Program-made: the position numbers and the translations under genes
Notes under the pieces: generated by a model
The model's input: only the letters and a program-made list of their open reading frames with translations
What the model was told of the DNA's origin: nothing
Database searches by the model: none
Shown here: positions 1-8,241 of the stretch, one piece after another
How the letters are laid out: every line of letters begins with the position of its first letter
Position numbering within the stretch: the stretch's first letter is position 1
Assembly (NCBI GenBank): GCA_020636445.1
Contig: JACJXV010000040.1
Location: 1-34,972 of the forward strand
Length of the DNA: 34,972 nt
Reading direction: 5' to 3'
Source: Lewinellaceae bacterium
GTDB taxonomy: Bacteria > Bacteroidota > Bacteroidia > Chitinophagales > Saprospiraceae

Positions 1-1225
1 CACCGCTCCAGTAGGGAGAAAACCGGTTGATATTCACATTGAAATCCAGGCCGGAAAGCGTGTCGCGGCCCAGGTACCGCAATTTCTCCCAATCGGGGTA
101 TGAATCTTCGATCAGGGTGTCGCGTGAAAATAAGGTACCCGAAGGTAGCGATAGCGTAAGTACGCCATCGGGGGATGTTTGGGTTTCGGGCAGGGAATTT
201 CCGTAGGTAAACGGCAGCAATGTAAAAGAATTAAAAAACGCCCGGGCTTGCGCAAGTTGGTCTGGGGCAAATTGAATAAACAGAATATAGGTTCGGTTAC
301 CTCGCTGAATCATTTGCAACCAGATGGTGGAGTGCTCCATGTCATACTCCCTGCGTAAGGCAGGATATCCCTGCCAATCTTGATCGGTAGCGGTGGTTGC
401 TTCCGGGAGATTATCCTCAATGGTTGTCAGTACGGCTTCCAGACGGGCATGTGGGTCAGTGGCCTGGTAGCCGATGGGGAGCAAATCATAGCGAACGACG
501 GCATCTATTTTATTTTCCTCATCGATCGCGCGAAGACTGGATATCTCGTAAGGGTTATCGGCGGGTTCTTCTGCAAAAGGTGTTTGGGTGACGCTGCGCT
601 GGTAATTGTCGGGAAACACAACGGAAAAAGCACCGGCCTGTTGTTTTATCTGTTCCCAGCGCACTGCAACAGGTGGAGTGTAGCGGAAGGAGTCGAAATA
701 ATGCAGGTAGGACGGGTCAGTGAGGACCCCCTCTTCCTGAAAAACCCCCAGAAAATAGGTGTACGGGCCGATGATAAAGCTGCGTAACTCTCCGTACATG
801 TCTCCTCCCTCGGCGAGTTTTGCTCCCAGTGCGCTTCCTCCTTCCGGTAGTGGGGCAATATCCACCCATTCGGTAATCAGGCTGCGGCTGGCCAACAACG
901 GTTCAATCGCGCGTTCTAACCCCTCCTTGAGCGATGGTCGTTCTCCCCAAAGGGGCCAGCGTCGGGCTACAAAGAGGTAGGAGATTCCCGTTGCTTCGTC
1001 GTAGGTAACCCTCACTTCCGCATTGTCAGGGTCTTCCTGAATCGGTAATATTTCCCATTCCCCCGGTGAGGCAATGGTATATCGGAAGGCAGGCATTTCC
1101 AGCAAGGGCCATTGAGGCGTGGTATCAGCCACTATAGCCTGGGCTAGGTCCGTTGTCGCCCGGCTCCAGACAAAACTAGTAGCGAAAAGAAAGAGTAAGG
1201 TTGCCAGGATGTTACGCAAATTCAT
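1..1225 (-). CDS. Secreted protein of unknown function, C-terminus beyond the window
   Basis: An open frame of 408 codons runs from ATG at 1225 off the left edge without a stop. The first residues (MNLRNILATLLFLFATSFVW) form a signal peptide, so export across the inner membrane is likely. The rest is soluble, rich in aromatic residues and beta-strand-like stretches. I see no catalytic motif. Two segments look related: one near residues 175-190 (GAFSVVFPDNY) and one near the visible end (GVLTLSLPSGTLF), each a short strand with a Pro-containing turn, suggesting repeated domains. Strand and frame are secure because the frame stays open over 1.2 kb with normal codon use. The function is not recognised. 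Confidence 0.8.
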   Translation of the reverse strand, partial: MNLRNILATLLFLFATSFVWSRATTDLAQAIVADTTPQWPLLEMPAFRYTIASPGEWEILPIQEDPDNAEVRVTYDEATGISYLFVARRWPLWGERPSLKEGLERAIEPLLASRSLITEWVDIAPLPEGGSALGAKLAEGGDMYGELRSFIIGPYTYFLGVFQEEGVLTDPSYLHYFDSFRYTPPVAVRWEQIKQQAGAFSVVFPDNYQRSVTQTPFAEEPADNPYEISSLRAIDEENKIDAVVRYDLLPIGYQATDPHARLEAVLTTIEDNLPEATTATDQDWQGYPALRREYDMEHSTIWLQMIQRGNRTYILFIQFAPDQLAQARAFFNSFTLLPFTYGNSLPETQTSPDGVLTLSLPSGTLFSRDTLIEDSYPDWEKLRYLGRDTLSGLDFNVNINRFSPYWSG

Positions 1226-1319
1226 ATTCGGTTTTTGAGCGGGTTAACTATTAGCTTGCGGCGAAACGGATTGGAAAGTGGGGCTGGTTTTCCGTCTCAT
1301 TCCTGCTTTGCGAATAAAC

Positions 1320-1410
1320 CGCTTAGCCTAAGCGAAAAGACCACAGGTATTGCACCGGCGACTCCCATAAATCCTGAAATAGGATGGATAGGTTAGTAGC
1401 CTAAGCGAAA
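1320..1410. repeat. Short hairpin and 14-bp direct repeat between genes
   Basis: The gap between two minus-strand genes (1226-1479) contains TAGCCTAAGCGAAA twice, at 1324-1337 and 1397-1410. The first copy is part of a hairpin, CGCTTA-gcc-TAAGCG (1320-1334). A second hairpin, ATCCT-gaaat-AGGAT, lies at 1371-1385. The gap follows the SDR stop codon and precedes the start of the secreted protein, so these could be terminator or regulatory sequence. No function can be assigned. Confidence 0.5.
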
Positions 1411-1479
1411 CACACCCTAAGTTTTCACTTTTTAGCATGCCACGCAAGGGTCTTTACCTTAGCGTCCAACCAATGCCCG

Positions 1480-2274
1480 TCAAATTCCACGCGTACGTCC
1501 GCCATCAACCAGGATGCTGGTACCGGTAATATAGGCGGCAGCGGGGGAAGCCAGAAAGGCTACCGCATTGGCAATTTCTTCGGGGGTACCGAAGCGCCCC
1601 ATGGGAACCGTGGCAGCCATCGCCTGGGCTTGTTGATCCGTAGAGACATTCTTTTCAGTGGCCCACACCTGGACCAGGCTGCGCAGGCGTTCGGTATCGG
1701 TGAATCCAGGCAAAACGTTATTCACAGTAATCCCATGCGGAGCCAATTCGTTAGCCATGGATTTTGCCCAGCTGGCCATTGCACCCCGGGTTGTGTTGGA
1801 AACGCCCAGCCCGTCGAGCGGAGCACGCACAGAGGTGGAAATAATATTGATAATGCGACCATAGCCACTATGGATCATGCCGGGGCTCAGCAACTGAACG
1901 AGCAGATGACTGGCCAGCACATGTTGTTGGTAGGCATCCACAAATTGGTTGGGTTGTGCCTGGAGGATCGGGCCGGATGCCGGTCCTCCGCTATTGTTAA
2001 CCAGGATATGGTAGGTGCGCTCGGTGGCTAAGGGTTTGATTTTTCGGCTGATATCGTCGGGGTCATTTAAGTCGAGGACTAAAAAATCGTGATCTTGTCC
2101 GGGCGCAACGCGTTGGCTGTCGAGGTCGGCAGAAATGGAAGCTAGTTCCTCTGCTGAGCGGGCAACCAGGGTTACACTGGCCCCCAAGCTAGAGAGTGCG
2201 TAGGCGGATGCTTTCCCAATTCCCTTACTGGCCCCACATACCAGGGCTCGCTTGCCGGTTAAGCTGATATTCAT
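1480..2274 (-). CDS. SDR family oxidoreductase with degenerate active site
   Basis: A 264-residue Rossmann-fold protein of the short-chain dehydrogenase/reductase family. The nucleotide-binding glycine motif is GASKGIG (residues 14-20), NNSGG replaces the usual NNAG, and the C-terminal GTSILVDGG segment is typical of FabG-like reductases. Where classical members have the catalytic YxxxK, this protein reads SNTTRGAMASWAK, so the Tyr is absent and the Lys is replaced by Arg. This resembles the BKR-like SDR subgroup known for imperfect cofactor and catalytic motifs. It should still bind NAD(P)H, but the substrate is unknown and ordinary SDR catalysis is doubtful. The gene appears monocistronic. 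ATG at 2274 gives the expected N-terminus. Confidence 0.9.
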   Translation of the reverse strand: MNISLTGKRALVCGASKGIGKASAYALSSLGASVTLVARSAEELASISADLDSQRVAPGQDHDFLVLDLNDPDDISRKIKPLATERTYHILVNNSGGPASGPILQAQPNQFVDAYQQHVLASHLLVQLLSPGMIHSGYGRIINIISTSVRAPLDGLGVSNTTRGAMASWAKSMANELAPHGITVNNVLPGFTDTERLRSLVQVWATEKNVSTDQQAQAMAATVPMGRFGTPEEIANAVAFLASPAAAYITGTSILVDGGRTRGI

Positions 2275-2373
2275 AGCTGTTGTTTTTATTGATAAGTAAT
2301 TAACGTATGCTGAGTGCTGGGTTTAGTGTTACTCGTTGATCGTTACTGGGTACTCGTTTTTTACTCGCCGTAG

Positions 2374-2407
2374 CCCGCCATAGGCGGACAAGCTTTGCGC
2401 AGGCGGG
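2374..2407. repeat. 34-bp GC-rich hairpin module, copy 1
   Basis: The segment begins CCCGCC and ends GGCGGG, and contains a compact hairpin CCGCC-ATA-GGCGG at 2375-2387. A second copy at 32689-32722 matches at 32 of 34 positions, the differences being the TTT/ATA triplet near position 25. It lies just before the inverted-end repeat element starting at 2439, whereas the second copy lies inside such an element. It is a dispersed intergenic repeat, not coding. Confidence 0.75.
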
Positions 2408-2438
2408 TCGCTTCACTCTTCACTCCTCACCCTTCACT

Positions 2439-2655
2439 AGTGCTTTGTCAAGTTTGAAATTAAGGATTAATGAAACGTGAAGCGACATCGCTATGTCTCG
2501 TTGCGTCGTTGCGTCGTTGCGAGAAATTTCGGGGAGTAATCAGGCGCAATGGAAAATCCGGTAGGCTTTTTCGGGAGCTATCTGAACCCCTAAATTCATA
2601 GTTGACAGACCACTAGGTACCTTCACCAACCCTTACTTCTCAGTCGCCAGAACAC
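2439..2655. repeat. MITE-like element, copy 1, with imperfect inverted ends
   Basis: The left end reads AGTGCTTTGTCAAGTTTGAA (2439-2458). The right end, read on the minus strand from 2655, begins AGTGTTCTGGCGACTGAG. Both match the ends of the element at 11164-11499. The right end stops 14 bases after the DUF885 gene, which reads toward it. The interior has a tandem repeat of TCGTTGCG (three perfect units, 2498-2521) and no open frame of note. I see no convincing target duplication. This explains most of the gene-free stretch 2275-2669; the rest (2330-2438) is low-complexity TTCACTCC-like sequence plus the hairpin module. Confidence 0.65.
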
Positions 2656-2669
2656 TCGTTTCGCGCAGA

Positions 2670-4427
2670 TCAGGGTTTAGCTGCTTCAATATAATCCAGG
2701 ACGGCCTGTTCAAGAATAAACAAAGGTACCGAGCCATTTTGCAGAATCACCCGGTGGAAATCGCGAATATTAAATTCGTCACCCAGGGCGGCTTCGGCGA
2801 TTTTCCGGAGCCGGAGGATGGAGATTTCCCCTATTTTATACGAAACCGCCTGGCCGGGCCAGCCGATATAGCGTTCTATTTCCGTTTGGCATTCGTGTAG
2901 CGAGAGGGCAGCGTGGGACGACAAATAATCCAGCGCTTTTTGTTGCGGCCAGCCATAGTAATGCATACCAACATCCACAACGAGGCGGCAGGCCCGCCAC
3001 ATCTCGTAGGTCAGGCGGCCAAACTGTTCGTAAGGCGTTTCATAGATCCCCATTTCGTTGCCGAGGTATTCGGCATACAGGCCCCAGCCTTCACCAAAAG
3101 CACTGATGTAATAAGAACGGCGGAAGGCCGGCCCCGCTTGCTGCTCTTCGGCCAGTGCCATTTGCAGGTGGTGACCGGGCACTGCTTCATGGAGGGTAAG
3201 GGCTGGCAGGACATACAAGGGCCGGCTTTCCAGTTTGTAGGTGTTTACCCAGTAATTGCCTGCCCGGTGGTTGAGGGCAGAGCCCGGGGAATAGCGCCCA
3301 CCGGTATAATTGGGGGCTATGGCTTCCGGTACGGGTTCAACGCCATAACTCAGGCGGGGGAGTGGGTCAAAGTAGGCCGGCAGGCGGCCATCTATTTTTT
3401 TGGCCCAGTAGGAGGCTTCTTGTAACAGCTGCCGGGGGGTGGTAGCATAGAATTGCGGGTCGGTGCGCAGAAACTGGAAAAAATCGGCCATGCTCCCCTT
3501 GAAGTCAAGCTCATGCAGGATTACTTCCATTTGGGATTGAATACGGGCAACCTCCCTTTCTCCCATGGCAAAAACTTCTTCAGGGGTTAAGTTCAGGGTA
3601 GCATAATGGGTAATGCGATTGCGGTAGTAATCCTGGCCGCCCGGTATTTCGGAAATACCTACCGTCTCGCGGCAGGCAGGTAGGTAGTGCTGCTGCATGA
3701 AACGGTCAAGTTCGGCATAGGCGGGAACAATCCCGGAAAAAATCAGGTCTTTTCCAGCCGCCAGAAATGAATCACGTACCGCCGGGGCTAAGGTGCCAGG
3801 CATTTCCTGGATCCAGCGCCAGAGGATATTGTCGGCGGGGGTTGCAGCAGCGAAAGGGGCGATCAACCCCTGGTAGTTTTCAGCGATCACGCGGGGTGGC
3901 ATGATTCGCCGTTCCATCCCAAGTTTCAGGAGCGCGAGGTGATCACGCAGGTATTGTGGGTAGGATTGCAGGCGGGCAAAGGCGCGGTCGACGGCGGCCC
4001 GGTTGCGCAGCGGCCGCTGTACATCATACGAGAACTCATTGTAGAAACCTCCTTCGGCATTGAACGGGATGAGATAAATTTGGTAATCCCAGGCGGCCAG
4101 TTCGTCGGCCAGGATGAATGCAAAAAGCTGGTAGTTGATGCGGTCTTCCGGGTTTAGCTTGTCGAGAATAATAGCCTTTTGGCGGGTTTGCAGGTTGCGA
4201 AAAAATGCAGCTCGCTGTTGTTCACTATCCACTGTAACCCTGGGAAAAGCATAACTCCCATCGCGTAGGAAGGAATCGCGGGCAGCAAAAAGCTGGTAGA
4301 GGGTTACTGAATCGGGATTGGGTTGACTTCCTGTTCCGGGTTGCTGTGCTTTCACCGGGGGAAAATGCCCCAGCAGGATGAATGTAACGAACAGCCCAAG
4401 AGTCCAAATATGCTTCATAACCGACAA
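2670..4427 (-). CDS. DUF885 family secreted metallopeptidase-like protein
   Basis: A 585-residue protein with an N-terminal signal peptide (hydrophobic residues 5-22, cleavage probably near VKAQQ). The family signature HEAVPGHH is at residues 413-420, with zinc-ligand-type His and Glu, and the downstream segment GEGWGLYAEYLGNEMG supplies the other conserved acidic residues. DUF885 proteins are full length at about 550-620 residues, so this one is complete. They are thought to be periplasmic metallo-carboxypeptidase-like enzymes, though few have known substrates. The gene stands alone: a 242-bp-plus repeat region follows its stop and a 465-base gap precedes it. ATG at 4427 is directly followed by the signal peptide. 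Confidence 0.92.
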   Translation of the reverse strand: MSVMKHIWTLGLFVTFILLGHFPPVKAQQPGTGSQPNPDSVTLYQLFAARDSFLRDGSYAFPRVTVDSEQQRAAFFRNLQTRQKAIILDKLNPEDRINYQLFAFILADELAAWDYQIYLIPFNAEGGFYNEFSYDVQRPLRNRAAVDRAFARLQSYPQYLRDHLALLKLGMERRIMPPRVIAENYQGLIAPFAAATPADNILWRWIQEMPGTLAPAVRDSFLAAGKDLIFSGIVPAYAELDRFMQQHYLPACRETVGISEIPGGQDYYRNRITHYATLNLTPEEVFAMGEREVARIQSQMEVILHELDFKGSMADFFQFLRTDPQFYATTPRQLLQEASYWAKKIDGRLPAYFDPLPRLSYGVEPVPEAIAPNYTGGRYSPGSALNHRAGNYWVNTYKLESRPLYVLPALTLHEAVPGHHLQMALAEEQQAGPAFRRSYYISAFGEGWGLYAEYLGNEMGIYETPYEQFGRLTYEMWRACRLVVDVGMHYYGWPQQKALDYLSSHAALSLHECQTEIERYIGWPGQAVSYKIGEISILRLRKIAEAALGDEFNIRDFHRVILQNGSVPLFILEQAVLDYIEAAKP

Positions 4428-4892
4428 ACCTGTTGTGTGGTGAAATGGATTAACTACCGCTCACGAAGGGATTTGCTTGCCGGCGCGCCATAATCTTCTC
4501 AAAATCCAGGATGCCGACCACAGCAGCAGTACCTCTTCGTGAGGGAATTGTAATATCGTAAAAAAATAGCGGACACCATGAATACCTGGTGAGACAGGAA
4601 ATTGGGCGGACAGCATACACCACTATTTGTCAATGCTTTGGGTGGTGTTCACTTGGATATTCACGCTGAAAAATTGATTTCTTCAAGAATACGATCCATA
4701 GAGCCTATTACGTTCTATTTCCATCATTTATCCAGGATCATTTAAGGGAAATTTTTCATTGTGCTGACGAGATAGATTTATCAGCGTAAGTTTCAGTGTG
4801 GTGGATTGCTATGCTTGAGCCTTGCAATTCATGCGCATGAAGTATTGATTGACCATCCTATTATCCATTTATCTAACCATAATTTTTGCCTT
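4428..4892. other. 465-base divergent intergenic region
   Basis: This stretch separates the divergently read DUF885 gene and the lipoprotein gene and should hold both promoters. I see an inverted repeat CTCACGAAG (4460-4468) and CTTCGTGAG (4535-4543), 66 bases apart, which could be an operator or a large stem. The right half is AT-rich without an open frame. The frame from 4806 that reaches the lipoprotein is better read as upstream sequence, because the signal peptide begins at 4893. Confidence 0.45.
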
Positions 4893-5432
4893 ATGAACAC
4901 ACGCGTTGCTCATGGTAAACAAGGATTGCTTATCTTAAGCATGGCCCTGTTGGTTACAGCCTGCCAGAAAGAAGATCATAGCCCCGGCGGGGAAACGGAG
5001 CACTTTGAACAAGTTTATTCGTGGAAATGCTCGAGCGGGCAAAACTGTCAGGATGTATTTGATTTTGTATTTAAAAAGGGGATGAAGGTAGATTTTCGTG
5101 TTTCGAACGTTACGGATGGTTCCGTGGCACAAATTGCCTTGTATGCTCCTGGAGTTGCTTTAGGGGGAACCAACTTGTTTACGGGAACTACCAAGGAACT
5201 GCTCTGCAATTTACAAGCAGACTGTAGTAAAAATCAGAATGGACAGGCCGTAACCAGCTTTACCATTCCAACGGATGGCACCTACCGGTTTGCTGTTTCC
5301 CGCAACTGGGGTTACAGTTGTGGCAGTACCGGCAATTACCGGCTTATGGTGCACAGTAGTCAGGCTTTTAAGTTTGACCGCCAGACGGCTGATGATGAAA
5401 TTGCCGCGGTTACGGAGACGCAATGTTTGTAA
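4893..5432 (+). CDS. Small lipoprotein of unknown function
   Basis: A 179-residue protein starting at ATG 4893, chosen because the lipoprotein signal follows directly: a basic start, a hydrophobic core (LLILSMALL) and a lipobox LVTAC. A longer frame from 4806 would put 29 unrelated residues before it. The mature part is beta-rich with several Cys (KCSSGQNC, LLCNLQADC, SCGS) that could form disulfides. The end (TIPTDGTYRFAVSRN, then TGNYRLMV) resembles bacterial pre-peptidase C-terminal (PPC) beta-sandwich domains. Only 12 bases separate it from the serine hydrolase, so the two are probably one operon. The PPC resemblance is by eye and tentative. Confidence 0.8.
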   Translation: MNTRVAHGKQGLLILSMALLVTACQKEDHSPGGETEHFEQVYSWKCSSGQNCQDVFDFVFKKGMKVDFRVSNVTDGSVAQIALYAPGVALGGTNLFTGTTKELLCNLQADCSKNQNGQAVTSFTIPTDGTYRFAVSRNWGYSCGSTGNYRLMVHSSQAFKFDRQTADDEIAAVTETQCL

Positions 5433-5444
5433 AATAATAGTACG

Positions 5445-6545
5445 ATGAATAATAGATGGAACGCAAGGATTTTGCTGTGGTTGTTCGTGGTGTTTTCCAA
5501 CCTGGCGGCCTATGGCCAAGCCGGCGATTATGCGCAAGCCGGATCGGCTCTGCTTCAGCAAGCTGTTGACGATGGGCAAGTGATGGGTATAGCTGCCGGA
5601 TTTTCGAAGCTGGGTAAGGTCACCTGGTCGGCGGGATTAGGTTACCGCAATGCCAAGGAAGAATTGCCGTTCTCAGCTACAACCCCCACGCGGATTGCTT
5701 CCGTTACCAAGCCGTTTACGGCGGTGGCGATTATGCAATTATACGAACGGGGCGAGGTTGATCTTGATAAACCGCTGCAAACGTATTTACCGGATTTTCC
5801 AGTGAAGCAAGCAGGGGTGATCACCTTACGGCAGTTATTGGGGCATACTGCTGGCATTGACGACTACCAATCGGCAAAAGAACGGGAGAATCAGGTTCAT
5901 TATCCTTCTCTGGCTGCTGCTGTCGCGTTGTTTCAGGATCGTGATTTGGTTGCCCCTCCGGGCACTGCGTTTCATTATACCACCTATGGATATGTGCTGT
6001 TGGGCCTCGTGATTGAGGAAGTGTCTGGCTTGCCGTACGAAGAATTCCTGAAAACGAATATTTGGGGGCCCGCTGGAATGAGTAATACCTGCATAGAATA
6101 TCGGGGCCGGGAATATCCGGAACAATCGCTTTTGTATCACCAGTCCCGGCCGGGGAAAATTAAGGAGGCGGACGCTACCGATCTGAGTGATCGCATTCCC
6201 GGTGGAGGTATCCAGTCGACTGTGGAGGATTTGCTGAAATTTGGCGATGCGCTTATCGCAAACACCTTACTCAAACCCGACACGCAGGCGATTATGTTTG
6301 CGGATCATGGCCTTAAGCAAGAGGGTAACGGCTATGGTTTAGGTTGGTATTTGTACGGAGAAAATCCGCAGTATGGTAATGTTGTTGGGCATACAGGAGG
6401 GCAAACGGGGGCTTCCGCCATGTTTATGCTGTTACCTGCTCAGCAGACAACTATTGTGGTATTGGCAAACACTTCAGGGGCTTTGCAGCGTGTATCCAAT
6501 ATCGCAGTACAGCTGTTTCCGATTGCTGCCCAAGCAGGTAGCTAA
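5445..6545 (+). CDS. Secreted serine hydrolase, class C beta-lactamase/DD-peptidase fold
   Basis: A 366-residue protein with a signal peptide ending near AAYGQ. The penicillin-binding fold is shown by SVTK (Ser86 nucleophile, Lys89) and by HTGG at 316-319, equivalent to KTG. The middle motif, normally YxN, reads YTT (178-180), keeping the Tyr and losing the Asn, as is common in esterase-like members. Such proteins may be D-aminopeptidases, esterases or peptidoglycan-related hydrolases, and sequence alone does not choose among them. It lies 12 bases behind the small lipoprotein in one operon. No terminator with a good T-run is next to the stop, but hairpins occur 145 bases downstream. Confidence 0.92.
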   Translation: MNNRWNARILLWLFVVFSNLAAYGQAGDYAQAGSALLQQAVDDGQVMGIAAGFSKLGKVTWSAGLGYRNAKEELPFSATTPTRIASVTKPFTAVAIMQLYERGEVDLDKPLQTYLPDFPVKQAGVITLRQLLGHTAGIDDYQSAKERENQVHYPSLAAAVALFQDRDLVAPPGTAFHYTTYGYVLLGLVIEEVSGLPYEEFLKTNIWGPAGMSNTCIEYRGREYPEQSLLYHQSRPGKIKEADATDLSDRIPGGGIQSTVEDLLKFGDALIANTLLKPDTQAIMFADHGLKQEGNGYGLGWYLYGENPQYGNVVGHTGGQTGASAMFMLLPAQQTTIVVLANTSGALQRVSNIAVQLFPIAAQAGS

Positions 6546-6689
6546 TTGAGGTTACCCAACCAACATAAGTTATCCCGATTTTTTTATAGGCTGACTTACT
6601 AAGCACAAACTCATTCTGCTGGAAATTTAGATGCCGACGAAGTGACAACTTGGCATCGACAGCATTAGCGCTTTAAAACACCATAAGCC

Positions 6690-6780
6690 CCTGCCAGTCT
6701 CTTGCCTGGCAGGTAATATTTTGCACGTCTTCCGACGTGCGTAAGTTCAATGGCCGTCACTCTGCATGTCAGAAGACATG
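6690..6780. repeat. Cluster of three hairpins in a convergent gene gap
   Basis: Three perfect hairpins stand in a row: CCTGCCAG/CTGGCAGG with an 8-base loop (6690-6713), GCACGTC-TTCC-GACGTGC (6723-6740) and CATGTC-AGAA-GACATG (6765-6780). The last two share a core GTC-loop-GAC whose loop, read on one strand or the other, is TTCC or TTCT, while the outer stems are unrelated. The gap (6546-6954) lies between two converging genes and contains no open frame of note. A weak hairpin ACTCC-TGTTT-GGAGT (6908-6922) precedes a short T-run. The same hairpin type appears at 17293-17403. Confidence 0.75.
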
Positions 6781-6954
6781 TCATTTAGCCTAGGTTAGTC
6801 CAGAGGCTTGCCTGGGCTGGGTTAGGGTTTCATAAAGCACTAATTTAGGAACATAAGTCGCTATAACTCACTACCCATAGTGCCTGCCACTATCAACATT
6901 CGAAACGACTCCTGTTTGGAGTGTGTTTTTCAAGGCGTTTCCTCGGCGCAATCG

Positions 6955-7752
6955 CTAATTGCGGGAGAACAGTTTTTTGTTGCCATTGGGCTCGGTGAGC
7001 AATAGCCTGCCATTCTCAATATAATAGCGCCCTACGTGTACCTTTTGCGTTTGGCCGTTAGCCGTTACCGTCAGGTAAATCTGGTTTCCCTCGGTTGACC
7101 AAGTAACCCCCGGCATCACATTTGCCTGGCTTTGTCCGGTATCGCCGTAATAATTAGATCCACTGACCGTCGATCGGCTCCCGCCATCGATAACAGTCCC
7201 GTCGGCATTAAACGTTACCTCGGTATACGTGTTAGCGCCCATGAAGTTGTCACCGTAGCCGGAATTGTAGATTTCCTGGTGTACCCAGCTGCCCACCAGT
7301 GCGGGGTCGCGGTTGCCGGGAGCCGGTTTTGTGGGAGCCCCGGATGACGCAGGTCTGGGTGCTGTTGCAGCGGCCGGCGCAGCACCCTGGCGGGTGAGTT
7401 GCATTTCCATGGTGTTGACCTCGCCAAACACATCAATACTCATCAATAGATTCAATACGGCTCCTTGCAGGGTGCCTTGCATGCCAAAGGTTAGGCCTAG
7501 GGTACTTTCAGCGGCTGTACCGATAAGTTGATTGTCCTGGAGTGCGGCTTGCACCTGGTAGGTCTGTTGGCTGTCTTTCATCTGGCCGCTGTAGTTGCCA
7601 CCGCCGAGTGCTTGCAGGGTCAGGGTGACAGGGTCGCCATTGAAAAGACCGGAAAAAGTGCCGGCAAAATTGGGTTGAGCACTGCTATTGTACTGTGCCT
7701 GAAGGCCGAGTGCGCTAATCCAAAGGAAGGTGAGCAAAGCGATTTTACGCAT
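6955..7752 (-). CDS. Two-domain secreted protein of unknown function
   Basis: A 265-residue protein with a clear signal peptide (cleavage near LGLQAQ). Residues about 25-130 form a Gly/Thr/Gln-rich beta domain (FAGTFSGLFNGDPVTLTL, then GGGNYSGQM) of the type that describes a material's small binding effect rather than a catalytic site. An Ala/Pro-rich linker (QGAAPAAATAPRPASSG) follows. The C-terminal part, from LVGSWVHQEIY to the end, resembles lipocalin-like domains that begin with a G-x-W motif. No catalytic residues are recognisable. It converges with the serine hydrolase and diverges from lpxH. The gene call is secure, the function unknown. Confidence 0.85.
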   Translation of the reverse strand: MRKIALLTFLWISALGLQAQYNSSAQPNFAGTFSGLFNGDPVTLTLQALGGGNYSGQMKDSQQTYQVQAALQDNQLIGTAAESTLGLTFGMQGTLQGAVLNLLMSIDVFGEVNTMEMQLTRQGAAPAAATAPRPASSGAPTKPAPGNRDPALVGSWVHQEIYNSGYGDNFMGANTYTEVTFNADGTVIDGGSRSTVSGSNYYGDTGQSQANVMPGVTWSTEGNQIYLTVTANGQTQKVHVGRYYIENGRLLLTEPNGNKKLFSRN

Positions 7753-7954
7753 AGGTGGATTGATTTTGGGTTTTATACCTACCCTGGAGGAGTTGGGTAT
7801 TCGGATAATGAATGGGATGGATATATTATTGTGAAGAACAGGATGAAGTATTGGTAATTTACGATTTAAGTAATTCTCATGCTGGAGTTTTTTTGTTCTT
7901 GAAAAAATACTGGCAGGAAGTAACTCAGGAACTTTTGTTTGTATTGCTACTGTG

Positions 7955-7976
7955 ATCCTTTTTGGGGAAAAAGGAT
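7955..7976. other. Perfect 9-bp hairpin, possible terminator
   Basis: ATCCTTTTT-GGGG-AAAAAGGAT forms a 9-bp stem with a GGGG tetraloop in the 489-base divergent gap 7753-8241. It has a T-run inside the stem rather than after it, so intrinsic termination is uncertain. No gene seems to end here. The rest of the gap, apart from the palindrome at 8121-8157, shows no open frame and should hold the promoters of the two divergent genes. Confidence 0.5.
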
Positions 7977-8120
7977 TAGACTTACCGTTTATTTATACCT
8001 TTTGCGGCCAGTATTAGATGAGTGATCTGGACGTATGTCTTTTACCACCGATGCACACCGATTTTCATGGATGGGGGGAAGGACGTTTTCCGTGTGTTTC
8101 CCTACGTATGGTTACGGAAT

Positions 8121-8157
8121 TAAGGGTTACGAAACTTTTAAAGTTTCGTAACCCTTA
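8121..8157. repeat. 37-bp near-perfect palindrome 85 bases before lpxH
   Basis: The 18-base arms 8121-8138 and 8140-8157 are exact reverse complements around one central T. The core is AAACTTTTAAAGTTT and the outer arms read TAAGGGTTACG and CGTAACCCTTA. It could be an operator, a cruciform-forming site or a dispersed palindromic repeat. Nothing in the sequence chooses among these. Confidence 0.8.
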
Positions 8158-8241
8158 TACCATGGGTAAGATCACCGGTTAGAGGGCTAAATCTCAGCTA
8201 TAGACCACAAAATTCAACCATGGTTTGGTAACTTCGCACCC

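Noticed and set aside
2439..2655. Possible integron attC sites, as the elements lie directly behind stop codons with inverted ends
   Set aside because: No GTTRRRY/RYYYAAC core pair could be found at the ends, the three genes are scattered and typical chromosomal genes, and no integrase is visible.
4806..4892. Extended start of the small lipoprotein
   Set aside because: It would place 29 residues before a typical lipoprotein signal and hide the lipobox deep in the protein.
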